A stretch of 64,000 bases of DNA from Candidatus Babeliales bacterium (GCA_020050795.1 JAGVKD010000014.1:18808-82807), one strand, 5' to 3'; positions 15,358-24,828 are shown, counted from the first letter of the stretch. Notes: a model not told the origin generated them from the sequence alone. Numbers and translations: made by a program.

Positions 15358-17070
15358 ATGAAGTACATCAAATATCTTCTGGCGCTCATAATCTGGAGCA
15401 CAACCGCATTCGGATTCACCGGAAAATCTTTTATGACGTATCGCTCGCAAGGATTCAATCTTGCACGCAGCGTTTCTGGTTGGGAAAAATCTGAAACTGA
15501 ACACAATGCATCAGTCGCCGTTGAATACACACGATCATTTGATCCAAGTGCAATCAATAAATATTTTTTTGGATGCAATGAATGCAATCAACTTATCTTT
15601 TCTGGTAGCCGATTCGAAAATCGTGGGAAAAATGACATTCTTGCTGATTATTTTGGCTTGCCAACTGATTTCAAAAGTGTCGTAAATTTTTCTCCACGCG
15701 TACAAAACGTGATAACTGATTTTGATTTTTATTGGAATCTGAGCGGCAGGCCAACTGGATTTAATCTGCGCATTGATGTTCCGCTCGCCTATAGCAAGTG
15801 GACATTAGACCCGTGCGAAACGGTGATCAGCTCGGGAACATTGGCATACCCAGCCGGATACATGAGCAATGCGCGCATCGAACATGATCAATTGAAAAAA
15901 GGTGCCCTTGATGTATTAAGTGGTTGCCAGACATTTGGTGATCTGACATATCCACTTCAATATGGTCGCATTGTGGATTCGCAACATGCTACAAAATTTG
16001 CAGATGTACTCGTTGCATTGGGCTACACATTCATCTCTCAGCCGCACGGGCGCTTTGGCGCTGATGTGCATGTCGTGATTCCAACAGGAACACGCTCACA
16101 TGCTAGGAATCTTTTTGAACCACAAATTGGTAATGGGCATCACTGGGCTCTCGGAGTTAGTCTCACTGGTTGCTATAATTTTATCGGTGATGAAGATAGC
16201 GATTGGAGCGTGTCAGCAAGCATTGATGCCTACATTCAACATTTATTCAAAACAACACAACTACGTTCTTATGATCTTAAGAAAAGTGGCTGCGGGAGCC
16301 GATATGTGCTCCTTGAAGATATGATCAGTCGAGTCTCCATCACACAAGGATTTTCTCCAGTACCACTAGAAAGTCTGCTTGATAATCAATACATCACGCG
16401 CCTACTCTATGCCATTGATGCAACAACCCTTGCTTCAACCATTAAAATTGATGTGCAAGCGGATATTGTAGCGAAATTCACTGCGCATTATCACAACTGG
16501 AATTTCGATCTTGGCTATAATTTCTGGGCGCGGTCAAAAGAAAAATTGGTATCGCGCGAATGCCTCAACCACAAATTTTATGGCGTGAAAGGTGACGCAC
16601 AAATATATGGCTATCTTATACTTGGTCCTGGCTTTGAAATCCCGCTCCCATTAAATGCAACGCAATCACATGCTACGCTCCATGCAGGCCAGGGCAACGG
16701 TAACACCACCGACAATTTTGTGAATAACAATGCAGATAATGCAGCGCTGACATATAACGTTGGAGCTCCGGTTGCACAAACTACTCCAGCAAGTCTCTCT
16801 GGAACTGGCGCAACATCTCTTGAACAAGTGAATGGTTCAAACCAAGCAATCATTCTATCGGACAACGATATTAATAATTGCTCGGGCCTTTCACCACGCG
16901 CACTATCAAACAAAGTATTTGGCTCAGTGGGCCGCACAGTGGATTATTGGCCACGCGTTACATGCTTCTTTTCCCTCGGCGCCGAAGGTGAATTTGGCAT
17001 GAAAACAGACGGCGTTAAAACCGCCATCTCCCAATGGGGCGTTTGGGCAAAAGGTAGTGTTAATTATTAA
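15358..17070 (+). CDS. Large exported barrel-like outer-membrane protein
   Basis: 570 residues. A signal peptide covers about residues 1-20 (MKYIKYLLALIIWSTTAFGF). The mature part is rich in alternating polar and aromatic residues that suggest beta strands (VVNFSPRVQNVITDFDFYW, GYTFISQPHGRFGADVHVV, AHYHNWNFDLGYNFWA), and the protein ends in an aromatic residue (GSVNY), as outer-membrane proteins often do. An Asn/Thr/Ala-rich loop occupies residues about 440-500. No named family recognised. A promoter with TTGACG lies upstream. Confidence 0.75.
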   Translation: MKYIKYLLALIIWSTTAFGFTGKSFMTYRSQGFNLARSVSGWEKSETEHNASVAVEYTRSFDPSAINKYFFGCNECNQLIFSGSRFENRGKNDILADYFGLPTDFKSVVNFSPRVQNVITDFDFYWNLSGRPTGFNLRIDVPLAYSKWTLDPCETVISSGTLAYPAGYMSNARIEHDQLKKGALDVLSGCQTFGDLTYPLQYGRIVDSQHATKFADVLVALGYTFISQPHGRFGADVHVVIPTGTRSHARNLFEPQIGNGHHWALGVSLTGCYNFIGDEDSDWSVSASIDAYIQHLFKTTQLRSYDLKKSGCGSRYVLLEDMISRVSITQGFSPVPLESLLDNQYITRLLYAIDATTLASTIKIDVQADIVAKFTAHYHNWNFDLGYNFWARSKEKLVSRECLNHKFYGVKGDAQIYGYLILGPGFEIPLPLNATQSHATLHAGQGNGNTTDNFVNNNADNAALTYNVGAPVAQTTPASLSGTGATSLEQVNGSNQAIILSDNDINNCSGLSPRALSNKVFGSVGRTVDYWPRVTCFFSLGAEGEFGMKTDGVKTAISQWGVWAKGSVNY

Positions 17071-17105
17071 TTTTGCTTGAAAGATCCTAATTTTGCTTGA
17101 AAGAT
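17068..17105. repeat. 20-base tandem duplication
   Basis: TAATTTTGCTTGAAAGAT occurs at 17068-17085 and again at 17088-17105. The first copy includes the stop codon of the barrel-like gene, the second lies just before the start of the next exported gene. Confidence 0.9.
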
Positions 17106-17110
17106 ATAGT

Positions 17111-17494
17111 ATGTATAAAAAAATAATATGCGTTGGATTACTCACGGTTGCCGCAACGGCACATGGCATTGTTTTTGGACCCAATATCATTGCCAATAGT
17201 CCCTCTGATTACTTAGTGAATCTTGGGACAATGATGAATAATCCAGAGATCACCAAACAAATTGGCAATGAACTTTTTATCCGGGACTATACAACAACCG
17301 TGTCCACACACGATCAAATAGTAGCATGCTTTAACCAACGGCCTGTGGCCCCTGGAGCAGGCTCATCATTTGATGATGGAAATTGGGTATGGATTCCCGA
17401 TTCACTTGATGCTAATACTGGCATATGGTTCTGGGTCCTCAAAAATATGCACTCCTTATTTGAAATGCTCTATCATATGACCACGGTGGTTTAA
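17111..17494 (+). CDS. Small exported protein of unknown function
   Basis: 127 residues from the ATG at 17111. A start six codons upstream would begin inside the tandem duplication. A signal peptide covers about residues 1-18 (MYKKIICVGLLTVAATAHG). The mature part has no known motif, contains several Trp residues in WVWIPDSLDANTGIWFW, and ends in a hydrophobic stretch. There is only a weak ribosome site (GAAAG), so translation may depend on the barrel-like gene 40 bases upstream. It may be an accessory protein of it. Confidence 0.65.
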   Translation: MYKKIICVGLLTVAATAHGIVFGPNIIANSPSDYLVNLGTMMNNPEITKQIGNELFIRDYTTTVSTHDQIVACFNQRPVAPGAGSSFDDGNWVWIPDSLDANTGIWFWVLKNMHSLFEMLYHMTTVV

Positions 17495-17527
17495 TTTCCA
17501 AAATATAACCAGGATCTTTATGTAATA

Positions 17528-17554
17528 GAAACCCGGCTTTCACAGCCGGGTTTC
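17528..17554. terminator. Intrinsic terminator of the CCCGG family
   Basis: GAAACCCGGCT pairs with AGCCGGGTTTC around a 5-base loop. The first of several near-identical hairpins of this type in the window. Confidence 0.85.
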
Positions 17555-17584
17555 TACTTGCACAATAACAACTACTCTTTCACG

Positions 17585-17827
17585 TTATTTCCGTACTATC
17601 TGACTAGGGTAGGCAGAAGATGACTCTTGGCCTGTTGTAGGCTGCGTCTGAATAGCCTGAGCGCCATTATTTGTTGCTGGCAGATCATAGCATACTGTTC
17701 TTTTTAAAAATCTCGAAAACCAAATGCTCCTACAATCCTGAGGTGGTTGCACATTACCTTTTTGATTATTCATCGCTGCAAGATTAAAACTAGTCAGCAC
17801 TATCAATATCATGAATACATAATTCAT
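17585..17827 (-). CDS. Small exported protein
   Basis: 80 residues. The N-terminus is a signal peptide of about 17 residues (MNYVFMILIVLTSFNLA) followed by AMNNQ, the style of many short exported proteins in this window. The mature part has two cysteines (CRS, CYD) and a Thr/Gln/Ser-rich tail. The ribosome site is weak (GAAAGAAA). No recognised family. It faces the gene at 17111-17494 across the shared terminator. Confidence 0.55.
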   Translation of the reverse strand: MNYVFMILIVLTSFNLAAMNNQKGNVQPPQDCRSIWFSRFLKRTVCYDLPATNNGAQAIQTQPTTGQESSSAYPSQIVRK

Positions 17828-17980
17828 AGCAGTTTTCTTTCATGTGTTATATCGGCATTTCAACATTATGAATGCCACAAAAATGGGTAATTATACGAAT
17901 GAAAATCTCCGCTCTAAAAAAGCGAAAACAATAAGGGGAGAGTTAGTAAGGAATAAATATATTAGCGCGAGCTGCGCTTA

Positions 17981-18106
17981 ATGAATGAAGAGACAAAAGA
18001 GAAGGTGATTGTATTGATCACGCAATTGAGAAAATATATGGATCGAATATTCATAAATAAACCTTGTCTTAAAGAGACGTGTCTTTATCGTATCATCGCG
18101 CTTTAA
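17981..18106 (+). CDS. Possible 41-residue peptide, uncertain
   Basis: An ATG-started frame of 41 codons, charged and helical at first (MNEETKEKVIVLITQLRKYM), with two cysteines later. There is no good ribosome site; a GCGC hairpin directly precedes the start. It could be a leader peptide, a degraded gene or chance. Confidence 0.2.
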   Translation: MNEETKEKVIVLITQLRKYMDRIFINKPCLKETCLYRIIAL

Positions 18107-18120
18107 AATTTGCAAATAGA

Positions 18121-18152
18121 AAAAAGCCCGACTTTAAAACACCCGGCTTTTG
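18121..18152. terminator. Intrinsic terminator, imperfect CCCGG type
   Basis: AAAAGCC pairs with GGCTTTT around a longer loop, with T residues following. It could serve the dacB-like gene on the minus strand or a transcript from the left. Confidence 0.6.
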
Positions 18153-18172
18153 TTTTTCTGGGCATGTATTAA

Positions 18173-19435
18173 TTATGCAGCAGCAAGTATTTTACAAATC
18201 GCATTCTCAACATCAGTCTTGCATGGCGGATTATAGAGCGATTTTGAAACAAAACCGTTAACCAATATTGAAAATGCAAAAAGATCATCCTCGGTTTCTA
18301 GGTAGCCCGACAAGGCTGAAATCCCTAGAAGCGTTCCCGTTTTGGCTTTCAGCTGCAATTTGAGGTCAAGCAAACGGTCTTTAAGCGACCCTTCACACCC
18401 ACACATCGCCAAGCTATTTCTGAAAGAATCAAAATAGGGCTGATCATACGCCCACTGCAGCAAAGAAACAATGTGGTGCGGTGAAATTAAATTGTAGCGC
18501 GATATTCCTGAACCATCTTTGATCACCAAATCCCCCTCAATGCATTGTGTTATTTCGAGAAAAGAGATCTGCGCATCAATCCCTTTTGCCCACGTGCCGG
18601 GGCACCCATAGCGATTGGCACCAATTTTTTTGAATAAACAATCGGCATAGATATTATCGGATACTTGCAACATACGGCTGAGCAACACCGAATTTTTTTC
18701 TGAAAAATGGGAATTCATCCTCGAATAATTTTTTGGACAGGTGCCAAATACTACCTTCCCTTGCAGTTCAATACCATATTTGCGCAAGAGTGTTTGCAAA
18801 AATGATGCACCATCGAAATACATGTCTTTCAGCGGAGCATTATTTGCAAAAGTAACCGTGTTGACTGGATTGAGCCCGAATGGCTTTCTATCAATCATGA
18901 AAGAATTTATAGGGCTGTTCCAGGATGCGCCGATATTATCCAGAAATGATCCGAGCGCAAAACCTTCTTGATCAAACTCATCATGATCAATGCACAAGTT
19001 TCCCGTAATGGCGGTAATTCCTTTTTCCTGCAGAATCTTGATTAAATTTCCCACATCCTTGCTCGTCAGCGATGGATCACCAGAACTTTTGATATAGATG
19101 TTGCCTTTAATACTGCTGCCGTCTCGAGATCCATCGGTGGCTAACACCGTTTCGAATCTATAATCAGCACCAAGTGTTTCTAGTGCAAGCAGCGCGGTAA
19201 ATATTTTGGTGTTGCTCGCGGGAGTGAACAACTTCTTTTCGTTGTGGCAATAAACACGCTGATCATGTTTGAGCGAATAAATTTCGCAGCCAATATGCAT
19301 GTGGGGATGATTATCGATAATGGCATCCACCTGTGTTGCGATAGTATGATATTTTCGCTGGAGCGCTTTTTTTGATGACGGCTCTAATTGGAGATGAACA
19401 AAAAGACAGAGCACCAGACCTATGATACGCTTCAT
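18173..19435 (-). CDS. dacB: D-alanyl-D-alanine carboxypeptidase/endopeptidase (PBP4 type)
   Basis: 420 residues, GGAG ribosome site. Signal peptide about residues 1-19. The three active-site motifs of class C low-molecular-weight penicillin-binding proteins are present: SNTK (in TPASNTKIFTALLALE), SDN (in LQVSDNIYADCL) and KTG (in LKAKTGTLLG). The first motif and the second are separated by a long insertion, as in PBP4/DacB. The enzyme trims or cleaves peptidoglycan peptides in the periplasm. Followed 13 bases upstream by a methyltransferase on the same strand. Confidence 0.93.
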   Translation of the reverse strand: MKRIIGLVLCLFVHLQLEPSSKKALQRKYHTIATQVDAIIDNHPHMHIGCEIYSLKHDQRVYCHNEKKLFTPASNTKIFTALLALETLGADYRFETVLATDGSRDGSSIKGNIYIKSSGDPSLTSKDVGNLIKILQEKGITAITGNLCIDHDEFDQEGFALGSFLDNIGASWNSPINSFMIDRKPFGLNPVNTVTFANNAPLKDMYFDGASFLQTLLRKYGIELQGKVVFGTCPKNYSRMNSHFSEKNSVLLSRMLQVSDNIYADCLFKKIGANRYGCPGTWAKGIDAQISFLEITQCIEGDLVIKDGSGISRYNLISPHHIVSLLQWAYDQPYFDSFRNSLAMCGCEGSLKDRLLDLKLQLKAKTGTLLGISALSGYLETEDDLFAFSILVNGFVSKSLYNPPCKTDVENAICKILAAA

Positions 19436-19447
19436 TAATCATCTCCA

Positions 19448-20167
19448 TTATTTAAAATCTATATTTTCTGGTTTTTGCACAATCATTCGATAGTGAGTGC
19501 TTATGAATTCTCGATTGAGCTTAAACGCTTTTTTAGTAATCTCTCGCAATGAAAGTAGCGTGAACTCGCTATAAAATTCTTTCAACTCGTGCTCATCATA
19601 ATTTTTTTGAAATTTACCATTTTGCGGCCATAGAGAACTGTGCAATTCGCCACCGGGATATGCACTCATTAGTTCTTTTTCAAATTCATCGTGCGCGGCT
19701 ACCACACATATCAAAGCATACCCACCCGGCTTGAGTGTACGGAACAACTCTTTTTTGCATATCTCTCTACCCTGCTTTGTTTCAATATCAATCGATGAAA
19801 AACTATCAACCGCTATATCAAAATAATTGTCAGGAAAATTCCAACGTTCATCCATAGCACCAACAGAAAAATGAATTTTATCGGCAAGATTATTAATTTG
19901 TGCTTGTTGTTGCGCATGTTCAATTGCCAGCTCTATATAATCAAATCCAAAAACCTCACAGCCCTGCTGAGCCAGATAAATGCTGTTGCGTCCTTTACCA
20001 CACCCAATATCAACCACTCTTTTATTGCAATCAATCTGATTTTCTTTGAGAAATTCAATGAGTGCAACCACATTGTCTGCCGGCTTTTGTCCACCAACAG
20101 ATGGAATCGTTGAACTCGTACGATGCTCTTGCAACCAAATATCTTTCTGTATTCTAGGTTTCTGCAT
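19448..20167 (-). CDS. Class I SAM-dependent methyltransferase
   Basis: 239 residues from the ATG at 20167 with a GAGTGG ribosome site. An ATG 15 bases upstream is possible. Motif I is VVDIGCGKGRNSIYLAQQG at about residue 48, motif II follows as VFGFDY, and a motif III-like LKPGGYALICV lies near residue 145. The FDIAVDSFSSIDI segment is the motif II/III bridge. Substrate unknown. It lacks a signal peptide, unlike the methyltransferase at 23080. Lies 13 bases before dacB in the same direction. Confidence 0.85.
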   Translation of the reverse strand: MQKPRIQKDIWLQEHRTSSTIPSVGGQKPADNVVALIEFLKENQIDCNKRVVDIGCGKGRNSIYLAQQGCEVFGFDYIELAIEHAQQQAQINNLADKIHFSVGAMDERWNFPDNYFDIAVDSFSSIDIETKQGREICKKELFRTLKPGGYALICVVAAHDEFEKELMSAYPGGELHSSLWPQNGKFQKNYDEHELKEFYSEFTLLSLREITKKAFKLNREFISTHYRMIVQKPENIDFK

Positions 20168-20355
20168 TGATAATCCACTCATTAAGGGAAAACAACCTGT
20201 ATCTAATACTAAGGATTCAGTCAAAACTCGCAAGAATTGTGATCCCAGGTCCAATCCCTTTAAGGCGACCTATTGCATTCAATTTTACGAGTTTGCTATC
20301 TTCCATGTGAGAAAAGCCTCGAAAGCCTAAACTGAAAATTTATATGTGGGATAGT

Positions 20356-20937
20356 ATGAAAAGATTTCTATTTTTTTCAATATTAATTCCTGTAGCCCTC
20401 TCGGGGATGAAAAAAAATGTACGCCCCAATCCCGGAGATGAGGCTCCTATAATCCCTCATGCTTCTTACCTGGTCTATGAGGATGACGATGGCGTAACCG
20501 AGAGGGTGTCTCGGCGATCACACCTGGTAGACTTTTATACTGCAAACGGAGATCATCTAGAAACTATAGAACATGGTGGCGCATTAGCATCAATGAAATA
20601 TCTGCTTGACCCCAATGCACCGTTGCCACAACCAGTGAAATGCGGCCCCTCATATTGGCCAGGTGATCCAAGAAACCCAGCAGGCTACTTTGCTGTTTTT
20701 TATGACAAGTATGGCAACCGGATTAAAAGCTATCGTTTTGATCTAGAGTCACGGCAACTCATCATTTCTGAAACCCCCGGTGGGAAAAATATTTGTCCTC
20801 TCGGTAAGGTCGGAACTCTTGATCTGAGTCGTATTTCAGATGAAGAAAAAATAGCCACGATTCAAGCGCTTATGAAGTTAGAGAAAGAACGGCTGGCAGC
20901 AGAGGCTGAACCAAAAGAAAAGTGCTCGCTACAATAG
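20356..20937 (+). CDS. Exported protein of unknown function
   Basis: 193 residues from the ATG at 20356, which has GGGAT 5 bases upstream. The signal peptide ends around residue 17 (MKRFLFFSILIPVALSG). The mature part is soluble-looking, with repeated YDKYGN-like and DDDG-like turns suggesting beta structure and perhaps calcium or sugar binding. The tail is charged and helical (EEKIATIQALMKLEKER). No recognised family. Confidence 0.7.
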   Translation: MKRFLFFSILIPVALSGMKKNVRPNPGDEAPIIPHASYLVYEDDDGVTERVSRRSHLVDFYTANGDHLETIEHGGALASMKYLLDPNAPLPQPVKCGPSYWPGDPRNPAGYFAVFYDKYGNRIKSYRFDLESRQLIISETPGGKNICPLGKVGTLDLSRISDEEKIATIQALMKLEKERLAAEAEPKEKCSLQ

Positions 20938-21051
20938 AATAATGTACGCCATCTTGATACGAATCATCGACTTTTCTCTTGCACAACCCTTTTTATTTTG
21001 TGTATGAATATCGAGTATAGTTTTTTAGTGTTCTAAATTAAGGAGCGGGTT

Positions 21052-21213
21052 ATGTTTTTACAACTTGCTGTCGTTTTTTTGATCATCGCACTTGTTGCAG
21101 GCTTTTTTGGTTTTTACAATGTTGAACACACCTCTGTTGGCTTTGCAAAAATAGCATTTTTCATTTTCCTAGTGCTCTTCCTTCTCAGTCTCTTGGGCAT
21201 ATACGTTTTATAG
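21052..21213 (+). CDS. DUF1328 (YtjA-like) small membrane protein
   Basis: 53 residues, with AAGGAG 7 bases before the ATG. Two hydrophobic helices flank a short polar turn. The pattern AVVFLIIALVAGFFGF, then SVGFAKIAFFIFLVLF, with a GI near the end, is that of the DUF1328 family of small inner-membrane proteins. The function of the family is not established. It ends 57 bases before a CCCGG-type terminator. Confidence 0.88.
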   Translation: MFLQLAVVFLIIALVAGFFGFYNVEHTSVGFAKIAFFIFLVLFLLSLLGIYVL

Positions 21214-21269
21214 CCCAACGGCCTATAAGATTTAGCTCCTTATAGGCACAAACTACCCTTCGAATAAAA

Positions 21270-21292
21270 AACCCGGCTGTGAAAGCCGGGTT
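21270..21292. terminator. Intrinsic terminator of the CCCGG family
   Basis: AACCCGGCT pairs with AGCCGGGTT around a 5-base loop, preceded by an A-run. It serves the DUF1328 gene and the convergent exported gene. Confidence 0.85.
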
Positions 21293-21318
21293 CATTGTTT
21301 CTGCAATCAAAAATAAAT

Positions 21319-21726
21319 CTAAAGCTTTGAACCGTTTTTATTTCTCATTTCAAAAAGATTAAGCTTCTTGATCTCTGCCAATTCACATAAAGCCTGCGGA
21401 TGTTTCTCTAACAAATCATACATTAAGGCAGGATCAAAGACTTTTGCTAATGTGGTGTAGCATCTTGAAGGCTCTACCACTGGCGATGCTGTGTAATCAG
21501 ATACGGCATCTTGCAAAGCTCCCAAAACACCCATAATAGTCATTTTTTGTTCAGCAAGTTTTTGAACAATACCCGTTCGTTCTGCAAAATCACTCAAATC
21601 ATTTTTGCTAAAAACATGTTGCACAATTATCTTCGGTGGCATAGTGATACTCGACCATTCCATACCAAAGCTTGCAGTCGAACCGCCCAAGCAAGTAAGG
21701 AGTGCCATCACTTTGAAGTTATTCAT
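21319..21726 (-). CDS. Small exported protein of unknown function
   Basis: 135 residues from the ATG at 21726, which has an AAGGATC ribosome site. The frame open further upstream runs over the neighbour and lacks signals. A signal peptide covers about residues 1-20 (MNNFKVMALLTCLGGSTASF). The mature part is mostly helical with no known motif. It follows the PLP-enzyme gene by 34 bases on the same strand and is probably its operon partner. Confidence 0.7.
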   Translation of the reverse strand: MNNFKVMALLTCLGGSTASFGMEWSSITMPPKIIVQHVFSKNDLSDFAERTGIVQKLAEQKMTIMGVLGALQDAVSDYTASPVVEPSRCYTTLAKVFDPALMYDLLEKHPQALCELAEIKKLNLFEMRNKNGSKL

Positions 21727-21760
21727 AGGTTGATCCTTAAAAAGAGTTAAAAAAAATTCC

Positions 21761-23065
21761 TTAATCAAAAAATCTTTGAAATGGTTTTGGCAACCGTGCA
21801 ATCGCGCCATTATCAACAGGCGCATCAGCACAAAATGTATTCCAGAACAAAACCACCGAACCATCCACCGTACCCGAAATCACATCGTGCAGCATCCCTG
21901 CTGCTGCCTTGGCCGAATACGTAGTATCAAGCCGCACATTTTCCAGAGTTTGAAATAATGCTTTCGCTTCCTGCGCCTCTGGCGATGGAACACCATATGC
22001 AGATCCACCAAAATTAAGCCGAATCTCGACGTCTCTTGCATCCCATTCAAAAAGTGGAAATGAGGCACCCTTATCGGCCAGAAATGTATTTGTCTTATTA
22101 AGGAGTGAAACTATTTGTGGCACAAAATATGGGTCTAATGGATCATTATCGGGAAACACGCCCACACCAACTACTTTGCTTTTCAAACCTGCCGCACGCA
22201 CGCCAAGCATGAGTCCCGCTATTGTGCCGCAACTACCAACTGGCACATAGATATAATCTGGTTCTGGCAGATCACCGCGCGCTATTTGCTCTCTCAGCTC
22301 AAATGCGGCATTAACAAATCCAATAGCACCAATCGGACATGATCCGCCCGTTGGAATCAGGTAAGGCATCTGCCCACAATGATATTTGCTTTGCACAAAA
22401 GAACATGCCGTTTGCACATTGCGGATCGCACGATTCGGATTCAATATAATCTCGATATCATATGCGCGCATTAAGAGCAGATTTCGACAAACAATCTCAC
22501 CAAGTGGCTGCGGCGTGAGCAATGCGGTGCACTGCAAGCCAAGCTGTTTGCAACAAGCGCCGGTTGCCACCACATGATTGGAACCAAGAGCGCCATAGGT
22601 CATCACAGAATGCGCATTGTGCATCACGGCATCGGCAAGCAAAAATTCTAATTTGCGCACTTTGTTGCCGCCAAAAGAACGTGCTCCATTCACTATGCGG
22701 CCAGTAAGTCCATCATTTTTATGAAACAGATGCACACGATTTCCAAAATAAGCAGAAAGATTAAGCAGCGGAGAGACCGGTGTTGGTAAATCGCCTAATT
22801 CGATGCAAACAATTTCCTGCGCCAATTGTGGATAGCTTACAAAGAGTGGCCGATCATAGGTGTTGTTTGCCAATTCAACCTGCGCATCTTGATTGACTGC
22901 CAGCGCATATAATGATTCTTTAATCGCCTCAGGCAGCGCAACATACTGCAGCATCACATCAATGCGATCGCGCTCAAAGGTTGATTTCGAAAGTGAAACA
23001 TATGCGTGTGCAGAAGCACAGCTCACTGCAAACAACAAACATGCAATCGTGCGATGGGTTATCAT
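21761..23065 (-). CDS. Exported PLP-dependent enzyme, D-cysteine desulfhydrase/ACC deaminase-like
   Basis: 434 residues from the ATG at 23065 (AAGGAA ribosome site). A signal peptide covers about residues 1-21. The PLP lysine is in the segment FGGNKVRKLEF. The ALGSNHVVATGACCKQLG stretch is the SxNHxxA substrate loop, and GSCGTIAGLMLG is the phosphate-binding glycine loop. These are typical of fold-type II D-cysteine desulfhydrase and 1-aminocyclopropane-1-carboxylate deaminase. Length exceeds the usual 330-340, mostly from the N-terminal extension. Function is probably amino-acid breakdown giving ammonia and pyruvate or a keto acid. Its location outside the cytoplasm is unusual. Confidence 0.83.
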   Translation of the reverse strand: MITHRTIACLLFAVSCASAHAYVSLSKSTFERDRIDVMLQYVALPEAIKESLYALAVNQDAQVELANNTYDRPLFVSYPQLAQEIVCIELGDLPTPVSPLLNLSAYFGNRVHLFHKNDGLTGRIVNGARSFGGNKVRKLEFLLADAVMHNAHSVMTYGALGSNHVVATGACCKQLGLQCTALLTPQPLGEIVCRNLLLMRAYDIEIILNPNRAIRNVQTACSFVQSKYHCGQMPYLIPTGGSCPIGAIGFVNAAFELREQIARGDLPEPDYIYVPVGSCGTIAGLMLGVRAAGLKSKVVGVGVFPDNDPLDPYFVPQIVSLLNKTNTFLADKGASFPLFEWDARDVEIRLNFGGSAYGVPSPEAQEAKALFQTLENVRLDTTYSAKAAAGMLHDVISGTVDGSVVLFWNTFCADAPVDNGAIARLPKPFQRFFD

Positions 23066-23079
23066 TCTGTTCCTTAAGC

Positions 23080-23925
23080 TCAACCTAATTTTGCCGCAAC
23101 GCCAATAACGAACGGACATTCAAACACAACGGCCCCAATGCCGTTATAGTTGATGCGTGTTAAAAACTCTTCTAACACTTCACGGAACAATTCATATCGT
23201 TTTTGCCGTGGGACATATTCAAAATGGGCCGCATTGAAGAACCAATTTTTCATAAAAGCTAAAAACTCATCTCTTGATGCGAAATAATATTTTTTATACC
23301 AGACTGAAATGCTCAATGGACGGAGTCCTGCTTGCTTAAATGATTTGCGAACCGAAGCAACCGTTTGCCAATTCCATGGTTCAAGCTTGTCTGGGATAAA
23401 ACTCTGCCAACGTGGTCGTTGTACCACATCCATCAATGGTGCATAGAAAATATTCTGTTGATCAGAAACAAGAACAAGACACACGCCACCCGGCACTAGC
23501 ATGTCCGCCATGCGGGTAAAAGCGCGCGGTTGATCCGCTGCAGGAATCCATTGGATTGGATGAAACGCAGTCACTAAATCGAATTGCTGATCAATCCCAT
23601 TCAACTCGCGGATGTCACCCACCTGGAATGATAAATCATCTGAATTTCCATAGAGATCTTGCGCTTTGAGGATCATGCTTTCTGAATAATCAACACCAAG
23701 AACATAGGATGCATGCTTGGCTAATTCTTTAGTGAACTCTCCTGAACCGCAGCCAATATCGAGAATCGCTTCATACTTTTTCTTCGGCAGCGTATTGAAT
23801 GCCCATTCCGCCATCTCAAATTGCGGACGACTCGTTGCTTGATAGTGCTCTCCATCCCAATTTTCCACTGCACTTGCTGAAGCATACACACTCAAACAAA
23901 AAACAATCAGCCTTTTCATATTCAT
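23080..23925 (-). CDS. Exported SAM-dependent methyltransferase
   Basis: 281 residues with AGGA 7 bases before the ATG at 23925. A signal peptide covers about residues 1-19 (MNMKRLIVFCLSVYASASA). Motif I is ILDIGCGSGEFTKELA, followed by LGVDYSESMI, and a motif in LVPGGVCLVLVSD. The overall architecture resembles trans-aconitate methyltransferase-type enzymes. Substrate unknown. The stop is 14 bases before the start of the PLP-enzyme gene, so the two are an operon with the small exported gene. Confidence 0.82.
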   Translation of the reverse strand: MNMKRLIVFCLSVYASASAVENWDGEHYQATSRPQFEMAEWAFNTLPKKKYEAILDIGCGSGEFTKELAKHASYVLGVDYSESMILKAQDLYGNSDDLSFQVGDIRELNGIDQQFDLVTAFHPIQWIPAADQPRAFTRMADMLVPGGVCLVLVSDQQNIFYAPLMDVVQRPRWQSFIPDKLEPWNWQTVASVRKSFKQAGLRPLSISVWYKKYYFASRDEFLAFMKNWFFNAAHFEYVPRQKRYELFREVLEEFLTRINYNGIGAVVFECPFVIGVAAKLG

Positions 23926-24013
23926 ACTCTTATCCTGATTTTACTAAGAAATTATGAAATAAAATAATTGGCAAAAAATATTACATTATTACTGTATTTA
24001 AGCAATACACACT

Positions 24014-24679
24014 CTATTCCTGCTGAGCGCTTTCGAACGCGCAACGCAGCTCCAAGAAAGTGCATACCAATTGGCGAAAGTTATCAAACTTAAAATCATA
24101 TTTGGTGCAGATGCCAAATCCATACTCAACAAATGCGAATGGTATTTTCGCATGAGAAGCGGCAACTTGATCTCCCATAGTATCACCGACAAATATGGCT
24201 TTTTTGATATTATTTCTCTTCATGAGGTTCACAATATTTTCACCCTTGCTCAAACGAGTCGCGCCGTGACATTCCCAATCTTTGAAATAACTCTTGAGCC
24301 CAGACGTCGATAAAAAAGCTTCCATATAGGGAACTTCACAGTTACTCACCACAAAAAGTTTGAAATGTTGTGAGAGCTCTTTGATCCCTTCCTCAACATA
24401 GGGATATAATGTGCCGCCATCTTTTTTTAAAAATATCACTTCATTATCAAAGCAACGATTCAAAATGCGATCGCCTTCCGCCTTGCTCAAATCAGTGAAA
24501 AATTTTTGACGTACTTGCTCAATGGTCAGGCCCATAATACTCGCCAAATCTGCGACGGTTACTTGCTTGGTTATTTTTTTCTCAGATTTCAGGACCTCAT
24601 TCCATGCGGCGGTACACACCTGCACCGTGCTCCACAGTGTGCCATCAAGATCAAAAATGAGTGCATCATAGATATTCAT
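24014..24679 (-). CDS. HAD-superfamily phosphatase (phosphoglycolate phosphatase-like)
   Basis: 221 residues, GAGGAT ribosome site, no signal peptide. Motif I is FDLDGTLW (nucleophile Asp), motif II is VVSNCE with the Ser/Asn, the motif III lysine is in RLSKGENIV, and motif IV is FVGDTMGD. The cap domain between residues 20 and 90 is helical (subclass IA). Such enzymes hydrolyse small phosphate esters such as phosphoglycolate or beta-phosphoglucomutase substrates. The exact substrate is not predictable. Confidence 0.85.
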   Translation of the reverse strand: MNIYDALIFDLDGTLWSTVQVCTAAWNEVLKSEKKITKQVTVADLASIMGLTIEQVRQKFFTDLSKAEGDRILNRCFDNEVIFLKKDGGTLYPYVEEGIKELSQHFKLFVVSNCEVPYMEAFLSTSGLKSYFKDWECHGATRLSKGENIVNLMKRNNIKKAIFVGDTMGDQVAASHAKIPFAFVEYGFGICTKYDFKFDNFRQLVCTFLELRCAFESAQQE

Positions 24680-24828
24680 TGATTTATCCTCTTATTACAT
24701 AATTTGAATCTCAGCTTAGCTCATTAATACATTTACGCATCTGATTGCAATGGTGTTATTACTCACCTTTGGGCTCGCGCAACGGCACGCATAATGATCT
24801 GAATTTTATTAAGGGACGGTTCCTACTA

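Larger units (their letters stand above)
17828..18172. other. 345-base gap with one possible tiny gene
   Basis: No long gene. It contains a short hairpin (AGCGC-GAGCT-GCGCT near 17964), a possible 41-codon frame at 17981-18106, and a terminator at 18121-18152. The rest is AT-rich and gives no further signal. Confidence 0.5.
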
